A stretch of 64,000 bases of DNA from Piliocolobus tephrosceles (lineage: Eukaryota > Chordata > Mammalia > Primates > Cercopithecidae): the NCBI RefSeq assembly GCF_002776525.5, contig NC_045434.1, positions 110,278,199-110,342,198 of the forward strand, written 5' to 3'. Positions 11,860 to 22,023 of this stretch are shown piece after piece (the first letter of the stretch is position 1; every line of letters begins with the position of its first letter). A model generated the notes under the pieces. The model searched no databases. It worked only from the letters and a program-made list of their open reading frames with translations, and was not told the origin of the DNA. The position numbers were made by a program, and so were the translations under genes.

Positions 11860-13261
11860 TGCTTTTTATTTTTTAATTCAAGGCTCAATAAGCTCTGAGG
11901 TGTTTTGGGAATCTAGAGCCCTTTCCCCTATCCCCACCCCTCTTGGAAATCTAGAGCCCTCTGCCCTGTTCCCAACCCTCATTATTAGATGGGTGGGTAT
12001 AGTCAAAGAGAACTTTCTCCTTTCTGCTCCAGGGCATAATCAAGTGAAATTCTCACAGGTCTTGGAAGAAGAAAGCTCTTATATAGAGTTTCCTATGGTG
12101 GTCACAGAGAGTCAGGACCAAAGCTCTGCTATCACTTTGCTGAGTTCACGCAACCTCAGTCATTAGTTACAGCACATGATTGGAAATTACTGCAGTATCA
12201 AGTTTTGGGGATTGCATTTATACATGCATCAGTGGTACACCAAGGATAATCTGGAGAAATGCTGAGGATCACAATGCGCTTCCTGCTCCTTAAAAGCCAA
12301 CAATCTACTCGTCCTTTAGAGGTGTCTAGCTTTCACCTTTTAAAATGCAGTTACTGAGCACATCCTGGTGTTTTGATTTTTAGCCACCTTTCTATTTAGT
12401 GGCTTTGAAGAGTCATTAACTTAACTTTTGAAAATTTCTCAAATGAAAAAGAACTGTGTCTTCTAGCTGTCTTTCTAAAGAGAGCTCTGGCTGTGGGTTC
12501 TTTCCTCACTTTAAAATCACAAGGCCAATTTTCTGAAAACCAGAGCACATAGGAAATCTCCCCAGTGTCATCTCGCAGAGAAAGCTCCAGGCATCAGGAA
12601 TTACTACACAGAGTAATTCAAGCTCTGTAGCAATTAAGGCTTGTGAATGCCTCAACTCAGAGATTTAGATAACAAGAACTTGATTAAGTAAAAGTATTTC
12701 TGGCCTGATTGCCTTTGGGGATGTTACTAGTATCTTGCTAATCTGTTTTACTTTGTGCACTAAATATTTGCGAAAGAGAAGTTGCAGGAGATTTTATGGT
12801 TACTAACGAGGTATATGGAGACCCCTAAGAATACGCCCTACCCCACATTAGACAGCAAACCAGGTTAAAATGTCATCAACCTTACCTTTTCCAGACACCG
12901 TTCCTCAGTCCTTTAGGCAGAATTTAGTGATTATCCTTGAGGTGGCTGAGACAAGGCTGGTAACACGGATATCCGGGGCTATTTGTGTAAAAGGAGAAGT
13001 GAAGGGCGAAAAAATATGATCGTGCTGTGACGACAGGAAGCCCAGATGAGAAGAAGGAGGAAGTGAGGCTGAGTCCGCCCTCTTTTGCCTCAGAGATTCA
13101 GTCCTTCCCCAGTGGCTTTTTAGAAACTTCCGCCCACAGCCCACCCTAAACTAGTTTCGTGAAACAAAGGAAAACTTCATAACCAAGTTGGTTCAGGCAC
13201 AGATCTCTGAGCAGTGGTGGATTCTAGGGTAATTTTGGCGATGATTTTTGCTTAGAAAAGG
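11860..13261. other. Unassigned stretch
   Basis: No repeat family or gene was recognised. It contains a direct repeat around 'aatctagagccct' (11910 and 11949). Open frames are short (up to 88 codons) and without domains. Confidence 0.4.
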
Positions 13262-13410
13262 ACAGTGCTTCTCAATCAAGGTGGCATCTCAGAACTAACT
13301 GTTTATTTGTTCAAAAATAAGCATGCCTGGCCCCACCACCAGTTTCCCATTCAGGTAGACAGACTGGAGGGGAACACAAGAAACAATATTTCTAAACATT
13401 TTCTAGGCCT
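13262..13410 (+). repeat. Diverged MER5-like DNA transposon (hAT, Charlie group)
   Basis: The start 'acagtgcttctcaatcaa', the middle 'tgcctggccccaccaccagt' with 'ttcccattcaggtag', and 'aatatttctaaacattttct' fit a degraded MER5A/B. The right end is eroded. Confidence 0.6.
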
Positions 13411-13599
13411 GAGACTTTGGAATGTCTTTCTGAAGATTCTCTGCTCCCTCCTCACACTCCCTGTCTGGCTTCAGCCAGTCTCTAGACTTCAGTTAATTGG
13501 ACACCATTTGCAGACTTCTCTGTCTCAAGAGCAAGATTGTCTTAAGGTGAGTCCTCAAGGCATAATCCCAGGGGCACTGGTAGAAATGATTTGGTTAGT

Positions 13600-13700
13600 A
13601 CAGGAAACACCACATTTGGAGCCAAAGATCTGAGTTTCAGTTCCAGCTTTCTCTCTTTTAGCTGTGAGATCTTAAGCAAGTCTCAATCTGTCAGCCTCAG
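13600..13700 (+). repeat. MIR SINE
   Basis: 'tttggagccaaagatctgag', 'tcagttccagctttc', 'agctgtgagatcttaagcaa' and 'gtcagcctcagtttattaat' give the plus-strand MIR order. Confidence 0.75.
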
Positions 13701-13885
13701 TTTATTAATGGTAGCATCTAATAATAATCCTACTAGTTACTGTTACATCCTTATTTATATACAAGAAAACAGGGGCTCAAAGAGGTTAGAAAATTTGCCC
13801 AAGCTCATACGACTAAGACATGTCAGAGCTAGGATTCAAATTCAAGGTCACAGAGAATGCCTTTTGAGAAACACTGTGATTGATG
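13701..13885 (-). repeat. MIR SINE, reverse orientation
   Basis: 'tatacaagaaaacaggggct', 'caaagaggttagaaaatttg', 'cccaagctcatacgactaag' and 'tcagagctaggattcaaatt' fit MIR on the minus strand, directly abutting the plus-strand MIR to its left. Confidence 0.8.
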
Positions 13886-13944
13886 TATTTTGAAAAATGT
13901 GTTTCTACTTTCACTATGCTGCATCACTGGAATTTTCTCAGACT

Positions 13945-14050
13945 GGGTCAAAGGAGTAGGTGACAACCCAAATGTGTCACTAGCTAACTGTGAAACTTGG
14001 AAGCAATCACTGAGCCCCAGTGTTTTCATCTTATAAATGAACAGATAGAT
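13945..14050 (+). repeat. MIR SINE fragment
   Basis: 'ctagctaactgtgaaacttg', 'gaagcaatcactgagcccc' and 'agtgttttcatcttataaat' fit the MIR 3' half. Confidence 0.65.
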
Positions 14051-14284
14051 GACACTCTTTGTGATGCTGACTTGGAAGCATGCCTCTGGGAAAGCTAGCT
14101 CTCTCCCGCTTCCTTCACCCTGAGACATTCAGATCCAGAGTAATCTCCAGCCAGGATTGTCTTATAGAGAAAATTGAGTTAAATGAAGGTAAAAAGGTAT
14201 TTACTGCAGAGCTTATCAGTCCTTAATATTCTCTAAGCAGAGGAAATAATATACAGATTTCCCCAAACTTACCTGAGCATCAAC

Positions 14285-14312
14285 TCCATGTGTGTGTGTA
14301 TGTGTGTGTGGT
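14285..14312. repeat. Short interrupted TG repeat
   Basis: An interrupted (TG)n run, tgtgtgtgtgtatgtgtgtg followed by tgg. Confidence 0.9.
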
Positions 14313-14489
14313 TAGGGAACAATTTTTTCAGTATGACTACACTTTAGGGAATGCTATTAAAAACTTTCTGCTCCTCAGCTGGAATTACTGTCCCTCACTC
14401 AGGGCTGCTGCCATGCTGACAGATCCCTGAAGTGGTGGGGCTGAGGAGAGGTTTCTGGCTGAACTCATATTTTCCTAGTTATCTTACCC

Positions 14490-15395
14490 ATTCTGATGAC
14501 TCTAATTACTATCTGTCTGTTCCAAAGATTCACAAATCTATATGGATGCCATGATCTCTCATTTGAGCTCCACTCTCTCCCAGGCACCTCAAATCCAATA
14601 TCCAAATTCAGTTTGATGAACTTGGCATCCCCACACTCAAGCCTGCTCCTCCCACCATGTCCACCATCTAGGAAAGACCTGACTGGCCTTTCAACCACGT
14701 TCTTGAGAAACCACGTATCTTCTTAAGCTATTCTCTCTCCCACACCACCACCTATTGTCAACCACCAAGTCCTGTCAACTATGCTTTTGCCTAAATATTT
14801 CTCAAACCAGACCACCTGTTTCCAACCCCATAGACATTACATTAGTCCTTATCTCTTACCTGTGTTACAGGATGCCAGTCTCCTTCAAGACCAGCTTGGA
14901 TGTTTCTTCACTCTGTCCTCAGGAAGAAGGGAGGAGAGCCTTCTAAAATGCAAATTTAATCACATGACTCCCCAGCTTAAAACTCTCAGCTGGCTGTTTC
15001 TTCCCTGGCCCCACCTCGGAGATCTCCTCACACTGGATAACACTGGATGTGGAATTCCTTTGAGTTGCTTAAACAAATCAATCTAGTTCTGTCTCACGTG
15101 TTCTCTCTAGAATATCCTCTCACCTGTTCACCTAATTCCTTACTCATCCTCCATCATAGCACTAGAAAGCCCTCCAGGCAGGGCCAGTTACTCCTGCTCT
15201 CTGCTCCCATTGCCCACAGGCATCCCTCCACCCTCTGTCATTCCTTGTTTTTCAATTTTCCCCCACTAGACTCAAAGCTCTGTAGGTTCTGTGTTACTGT
15301 GTGTATGTTAGGTGATCTTGCTCATGACTATATTTTTAGTGCCTGGTATTGGGTCTGGCACATAAGAGGTGTTCTATAAATATTTGAATAGTTTC
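14490..15395 (+). repeat. Long L2 LINE 3' region
   Basis: The order of diverged blocks fits the last 900 bases of L2: 'cacctcaaatccaatatcca', 'caagtcctgtcaactatgc', 'tcttacctgtgttacagga', 'aatttaatcacatgactccc', 'gcttaaaactctcagctggc', 'cccactagactcaaagctct' and the tail 'gcctggtattgggtctggca' then 'cataagaggtgttctataaa'. Short open frames in it (up to 110 codons) are chance openings in this relic. Confidence 0.65.
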
Positions 15396-15399
15396 AGGT

Positions 15400-15886
15400 A
15401 ATGTGAGGCCTGAAAGTTAGGGGAACCAGAATTTTGGGACAGGCAGAGAGAGTAAGGGGAAGAAAGAGATAGGTAGACTGAACGTCTGCAGAGGCAGAAG
15501 TGATAAATAAGGGGGAATCTTAGGAATATCAGGAAGACTATCTCAAGACAAATTGTTCACAGCAAAATAGATGACCATTTTAATGGAGAACATTCTTCCT
15601 TGAATGTGCCTCTTTCCATCATTTCACTGGGAAGAGTTGTTCAAAGTGCCGGACAACTAGAGGTGGCTGTTTCCTGGGATTAGGGGTTTGGTAGAGAACA
15701 GCATGCCCACTTATACCCATATCTATAAGATTTTATTGAGAATTAATTCTGTTTCTGACCATCAAATATTTAGAATTTATTTGGAGGGACAAGAACAAAA
15801 ACAAATGGAGTATAAGACAATGTCAGGGAACTCCATGTTATTGAATAACCCAAAAGAATGCTCAAAAACTTTGAAAAAACTAAATT
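15400..15886. other. Unassigned stretch
   Basis: No gene or repeat family was recognised. A purine-rich segment lies near 15440-15475. Confidence 0.4.
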
Positions 15887-15903
15887 AGAAAAGGTATTTA
15901 GCA

Positions 15904-16083
15904 CCCGTCTCGGCCTCCCAAAGTGCTGGGATTACAGGCTTGAGCCACCGGCGGGCGCCTGTAGTCTCAGCTACTCGGGAGGCTGAGGCAGGAGAGTGGA
16001 GTAAACCCGGGAGGCGGAGCTTGCAGTGAGCTGAGATCCGGCCACTGCACTCCAGTCCCGGCGACAGAGCAAGACTCCGCCTC

Positions 16084-16111
<28 letters not shown>
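15904..16111 (+). mobile_element. Alu with inverted 5' segment
   Basis: The first part (15904 to about 15950) is the reverse complement of the Alu left arm, from the GGTGGCTCAAGCC region to CCGAGACGGG. It switches near 15951 to a forward right arm starting GCGGGCGCCTGTAGTC and ending in about 30 A. The stretch between these two parts of the Alu is missing. The whole unit lies between exact 17-bp TSDs, agaaaaggtatttagca, at 15887-15903 and 16112-16128, which argues for one insertion event. The right arm has the monkey-type GTAAACC and GATCCGGCCAC. Confidence 0.9.
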
Positions 16112-16114
<3 letters not shown>

Positions 16115-16128
16115 AAAGGTATTTAGCA

Positions 16129-16608
16129 GAAGCTCAGACCCGTGGCTTGATCTTCTCAATACAGGGTATATTGATCACCATCATAGATGATCATAGAACC
16201 CAAGAGTTTAGGAAACTTGAACTTGGCCAGACGAATAGTGGGAATACAAATTATGAGTACTCCACTCTTATGCAGTCGTACTGGCCAAAATACATTCTGA
16301 ATAGACAAAACCTCTTATGGACATTGTGAATTGAGTCCCCATTTAGACCTTTTTCAAAAGCCTTCTAAGTGAGTAGTTCTAACTGTTTTATTATTGGAAG
16401 ATAATCACTGTTGAAATATAAGAATACAGATAGAACTTCCAAGTTTATTTCAGAGTTATTTAAGTACATAAGGATATTAGAGTTTAGGAGGCATAGATTT
16501 TGTGAGAATTATAAGATTGGAAACTTCAAATGAGAGATTAAAATTAACTAGTAGTACATTGGATTTTGTTTATGGGCTCTAAGAGTAAAGTTTTGAAGAA
16601 AATGCAAT
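16129..16608. other. Unassigned stretch
   Basis: AT-rich, no recognised repeat or gene. Confidence 0.4.
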
Positions 16609-16839
16609 AGAACATCATTCTTAACTTTCATTTTAGGTTCAAATGTACATTTGCAGGTTTATTATATAGGTAAATTGCGTGTGACACGGTTTTGGTGTAC
16701 AGATTATTTCATCACCCAGATGATAAGTGTGGTGACCAATAGGTAGTTTTTTGATCCTCTCCCTCCTTCCTTGCTCCATCCTCAAGTAGGCCCTAGTGTC
16801 TGTTGTTCCCTTCTTCGTGCCCATGTGTACTCAGTGTTG

Positions 16840-19800
16840 AGCTCCCATTTATAAGTGAGAATATGTGATATTTGGTTTTCTGTTCCTGCATTAAATTTTT
16901 TAGGATAAGGCCTTCTATCTGCATCCATGTTGCTGCAAAAAACATCATCTCATTCTTTCTTATGACTGAATAGTATACCATGGCATATATGTACCACATT
17001 TTCTTTATCCAGTCTATCACTGATGGTCATTTAGATTGATTCCATGTCTTTGTTATTGTAAAGTGTGCTGTGATGAACATACACATGTATGTGTCTTTAT
17101 GATAGAACAATTTATGTTTCTTTAGATATGTACCCAGTAATGGGATTGCTGGGACAAAAGGCAGTTCTGTTTTATGTTCTTTGAGAAATTTGCAACTGTT
17201 TTCCACACTGGCTAAACTAATTTATATTCCCACCAACAGTGTATAAGCATTCTCTTTACTCTGAAACCTCGCCAATACCTGTTATTTTTTAGCTTTTTAA
17301 TAATAGGCATTTTGACTGGCGTGAGATGGCATCTCATTGTGGTTTTGATTTGCATTTCTCTAATAATTAGTGATGCTGGGTATTTTTTCATATGCCTGTT
17401 AGCTATATGTGTGACTTCTTTTGACAAATGTCTATTCACGTCCTTTGCCCACTTTTTAATGGAGTTGTTTAGTTTTTACTTGTTAATTAGTTTAACTTTC
17501 TTATAGATTTGAATATTAGACCTTTGTCAGATACATAGTTTGCAGATATTTCCTCCCATGCTCTAGGTTGTCTGTTTACTCTGTTGATAGTTTCCCTTTT
17601 TGTTCAGAAGCTCTTTGGTTTAATTAGGTCTTATTTATCAATTTTTGTTTTTGTCACAATTGCTTTTGACATCTTCATCATGAAGTCCTTACCGGGACCT
17701 TTGTCCAGAATGATATTTCTTGGTTATTTCCCAGGGTTTTTAAAATTTTAGGTTTCAGATTTAAAATTTAATCCATCTTGAGTTGATTTTGGTATATGGT
17801 ATAAGGAAGGGGTCCAGTTTCAATCTTCTGCACATGGATAGCCAGTTAGCCCAGTACCATTTATTGAATATGGAGTCCTTTCCATATTGCTTGTTTTTGT
17901 CAGTTTTGTTGAAGATCAGATGGTTATAGGTGTGCAGCATTATTTCTGGGCTCTCTGTTTGGTTCCATTGGTCTATGTGTCTGTTTTTGTATCAGAACCA
18001 TGCTGTTTTGGTTATGATAGCCTTGTTGTGTAGTTCAAAGTCAGGTAACATGATGCTTCCAGCTTTGTTCTTTTTGCTTAGGATTATCTTGGCTATTTGG
18101 GCTTGTTTTTAGCTCCAGATGAATTTTAAAATAGTTTTTTTCTAGTCCTGTGAAAAATAGTGTTGGTAGTTTGATAGGAATAGCATAGAATCTGCAAATT
18201 GCTTTGGGCAGTATGATCATTTTAACAATATTGACTCTTCCAGTTTATGAGCATGGAATGTTTCCCATTTGTTTCCATCATCTCTAATTTCTTTGAGCAA
18301 TGTTTTGTAATTCTTATTGCAGAGATCTTTCACCTCCCTGGTTAACTGTATTCCTAGGTACTTTATTCATTTTGTGGTGTTTGTGAATAGGGTTGCATTC
18401 TTGATTTGGTTCTCAGCTTGGAAGTTGTTGATGTATATAAATGATACTGATTTTTGTACATTGGTTTTATATATGTTGAAACTTTACTGAAGTTGTTTAT
18501 CAGATCTAGGAGCTTTTGAGCAGAGACTATGGAGTTTTCTAGGTATAGAAGCATATTGTTGGCAAAAAAGGATAGTTTGACTTCCTCTCTTCCTATTTGG
18601 ATGGCTTTTATTTTTTTCTCTTGCCCAATGGCTCTGGTTGGGACTTCCAGTACTATTTGAATAGGAGTGATGAGAGTGGGCATCCTTGTCTTGTTAAAGT
18701 TCTCAAGGGGAATGCTTCCAGCTTTTGCCCGTTCAGTATGATGTTGGTTGTGGGTTTGTCATAGACGGCTCTTATTATTTTTAGGTATGTCCCTTCAATG
18801 CCTAGATTGTTGAGGGTTTGTAACATGAAGGGATGTTGAATTTTATCAATAGCCTTTTCTGTATCTATTGAGGTAATTCTGTGGTTTTTGTTTTCAGTTC
18901 TATTTATGTGATGAATTGCATTTATTGATTTGTGTATGTTGAACTAACCTTGCAACCAAGGGTTAAAGCCTATTTAATCATGGTGGATTAGCTCTTTGAT
19001 GTTCTGCTGCATTCAGTTTGCTAGCATTTTGTAGAAGATTTTTGTGTCTCTGTTAATTAGGGATATTGGCCTGAAATTTTTTTTTTTTTGGTTTTGGTTT
19101 CTGCCAGGTTTTGGTATTAGGATGATGCTGGTCTCATACAAGTAGTTAGAGTGGAGACCCTCCTCCTGAATTTTTTGGAATGGTTTCAGTAGGAATGGTA
19201 CCAGCTCTTCTTTATACATCTGGTAGAATTTGGCCATAAATTCATCTGGTCTTGTGCTTTTTCTGGTTGATAGGATTTTTATTACTGATTTAATTTTGGA
19301 ACCTCTTATTGGTCTGTCCAGGCATTCAATTGCCTCCTGGTTCAAATATGGGAGGGTGTATGTTTCCAAGAATTTATCAGTTTCTTCTAGGTTTTCTAGT
19401 TTGAGTGCATAGAAGTGTTCATAGTAGTCTCTGAGAGTTTGTGTATTTCTGTGGAGTCATTGGTAATGTCTCTTTTGTCATTTCTGATTGTGTTTATTTG
19501 TATCTTCTCTCTTTTTTTATTTATCAGTCTAGCAAGCAGTCTGTCAATCTTATTTATCCTTTCAAATAACCAGCCTTTTGATTTGTTGATCTTTTGTATG
19601 GTTTTTTTGCATCTTAATTTCCTTCAGTTCAACTCTGATTTTGGTTATTCCTTGTCTTCTGCTAGCTTTGGGGTTACTTCACTCTTGTTTTTCTAATTCC
19701 TTCAGGTATGATGTTAGGCTGTTAATTTGTGATCTTTCTACCTTTTTGATGTGGGCATTTAGTGCTATAAGCTTTCCTCTTAATACTGCTTTAGCTGTTT

Positions 19801-20614
19801 CAGAGAGATTCTAGTATAGTGTGTCTTTGTTCTCATTAGTTTCAAAGCATTACTTGATTTACGCTTTAATTTCATAATTTACCCAAAAGTCATTCAGGAG
19901 CAGGTTGTTTAATTTCCATGTAGTTGTGTAATTTTGAGTGATTTTCTTCATACTGATTTCTATTTTTATTGCACTGTGGTCTGGGAGTGTGTTTGGCAAG
20001 ATTTTGGTCTTTTTAAATTTGCTGAGGGCTGTTTTATGAACAATTGTAATAAGACAAATGTATATTCTTTTGGTTTTGTGTGGAGACTTCTGTAGATGTT
20101 GTTTAGGCCCATTTGGTCAAGTGTCAGGTTCAGGTCCCAAATATCTTTGTTAGTTTTCTATCTCAATGATAGTGTTGAAGTCTCCCACTAATATTGTGTG
20201 TTTGTCTAAGTCTCTTTGTGGGTCTCTAAGAACTTGCTATATGAATCTGGGCGCTCCTGTGTTGGGTGCATATATATTTAGGATAGCTATGTCTTCTTGT
20301 TGAATTGAACCCTTTACCATTATGTAACCCTCTTTGTTGTTTTTGATCTTTGTTGGTTTAAAGTCTGTTTTGCCTGAAATTAGAATAGTAACTCCTACTT
20401 TTTTCTGTTTTCTGTTTGCTTGATAGATTTTTCTCCACTTCTTTACTTTGAGTCTATGGGTGTCATTGCATGTCAGATGGTCCTCTTGAAGACTGCATAC
20501 AGTTGGATCTTGCTTCTTTATCCAACTTGCTACTCTGTGCCTTTTAATTGAGGCGTTTTGTCTGTTTACTTCCAAGGTTAATATTGATATGTGAAGATTT
20601 GATCCTGCTGTCAT
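16840..20614 (-). pseudogene. L1 ORF2 remnant
   Basis: The usual ORF2 start is readable (MTAGSNLHISILTLEVN from 20614), and the endonuclease part runs open for 125 codons with the 'LQEDHL' segment that holds the catalytic Glu. A stop at about 20237 ends it. RT segments are readable at 19369-19013 (around 'TRPDEFMAKFY' and 'PISLINRDTKIF'). In the segment at 18683-18363 the active site reads FANN where L1 normally has FADD, so both catalytic Asp are lost. C-terminal pieces lie at 17439-17212 and 17020-16840. Clearly non-functional. Confidence 0.85.
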
Positions 20615-20913
20615 GTTGTTAGCTGGTTATGCAGACTCGTTTGTGTGGTTGCTTTATAGTGTTAATGGTCTCTGTGCTTAAATGTGTTTTTGTGTTGGGC
20701 TGGTAACAGTCTTTCATTTCCATATTTAGCACTCCTATAAGGGCCCCTTGTAAGGCAGGACTAGTGGTAATGAATTCCCTTAGCATTTGCTTCTCTGAAA
20801 GTGGTCTTATTTCTCCTTTGCTCATGAAGTTTAGTTTAGCTGGATATGAAATTATTGGTTGAAATTTCTTTTCTTTACAGATGCTAAATATAGCCCCCAA
20901 TGTCTTATGGCTT

Positions 20914-20919
20914 ATAGGG
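20914..20919. repeat. LTR target-site duplication, left copy
   Basis: The six bases ATAGGG are repeated exactly at 22201-22206, the length usual for HML-2 integrase. Confidence 0.95.
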
Positions 20920-21440
20920 TGTGGGGAAAAGAAAGAAAGATCAGACTGTTACTGTGTCTATATAAAAGAAGTAGACATAAGAGACTCCATTTTGTTCTGT
21001 ATTTGAGATGCTGTTAATCTGTGACCCTACTCCCAACCTTGTCCTTGCAAGAGACATGTGCTATGGTGACTCAAGGTTTAAAGGATTTTGGGCTGTGCAG
21101 GCTGTGCTTTGTTAAACAAGTGCCTGAAGGCAGCTGCTGGTTAAAAGTCATCACTATTCTCTTAATCTCAAGTACCCAGGGATACCCACACTGCCAAAGG
21201 TCGCAGGGACCTCTGCCTAGGAAAGCTAGGTATTGTCCAAGGTTTCTCCCCACGTGATGGTCTGAAATATGGCCTCGTGGGAAGGAAAAGACCTGATCGT
21301 CCCCCAGCCTGACACTCGTGAAGGGTCTGTGCTGAGGAGGACTAGTACAAGAGGAAAGAAGGCCTCTTGGCGGTTGTTGGCAGTTGAGATAGAGAAAAGC
21401 ATCTGTCTCCTGCCCGTTCCTGGGCAATGGAACATCTCGG

Positions 21441-21449
21441 TATAAAACC
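21441..21449 (+). promoter_or_regulatory. TATA-like box of the LTR5 element
   Basis: TATAAAACC stands where LTR5 carries its TATA-like motif. The Alu insertion begins only 9 bases after it, so sequence downstream of the motif is pushed about 308 bases away. Use as a promoter is not shown. Confidence 0.6.
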
Positions 21450-21457
21450 TGATTGTA

Positions 21458-21751
21458 GGCCGGGCGCGGTGGCTCAAGCCTGTAATCCCAGCACTTTGGG
21501 AGGCCGAGGCGGGCAGATCACGAGGTCAGGAGATAGAGACCATCCTGGCTAACACAGTGAAACCCCATCTCTACTAAAAAAATACAAAAAAAATAGCCGG
21601 GCGAGGTGGCAGGCGCCTGCAGTCCCAGCTACTCGGGAGGCTGAGGCAGGAGAATGGCGTAAACCCAGGAGGCGGAGCTTGCAGTGACCTGAGATCTGGC
21701 CACTGTACTGCAGCCTGGGCGACAGAGTGAGACTCCGTCTCAAAAAAAAAA
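21458..21751 (+). mobile_element. AluY, Old World monkey type, inside the LTR
   Basis: A full-length Alu from GGCCGGGCGCGGTGGCTCAA to a short A tail. It carries CTCAAGCC, GGCGTAAACC and GATCTGGCCAC, a variant of the monkey pattern. The 14-bp TSD aaaacctgattgta is exact at 21444-21457 and 21752-21765. It is the youngest layer of the L1/LTR/Alu nest. Confidence 0.95.
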
Positions 21752-22014
21752 AAAACCTGATTGTATGTTCTGTTTACTGAGAAAGGAGAAAACCACCTTA
21801 GGGTGAAAGGCGGGCCTTGCTAGCGCAATGCTGCTGTTTATGCACTAAAAAGGTTTATGGAGATGTTTACATATGCATATCAAGGCACAGCACTTTTCCT
21901 TAAACTTATTCATGTCACAGAGATCTTTATTCATGTGTCTTACTGCTGACTTTCTCCCTACAATGATCCTATTATCCTGCCACTTCCTTTTCTTTAAGAT
22001 GGTAAAGATAATTA

Positions 22015-22023
22015 TTAATAAAT
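22015..22023 (+). promoter_or_regulatory. LTR5 polyadenylation signal
   Basis: AATAAATAC just before 'aagggaactcagagaccggt' is the position of the LTR5 AATAAA-type poly-A signal. Confidence 0.6.
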
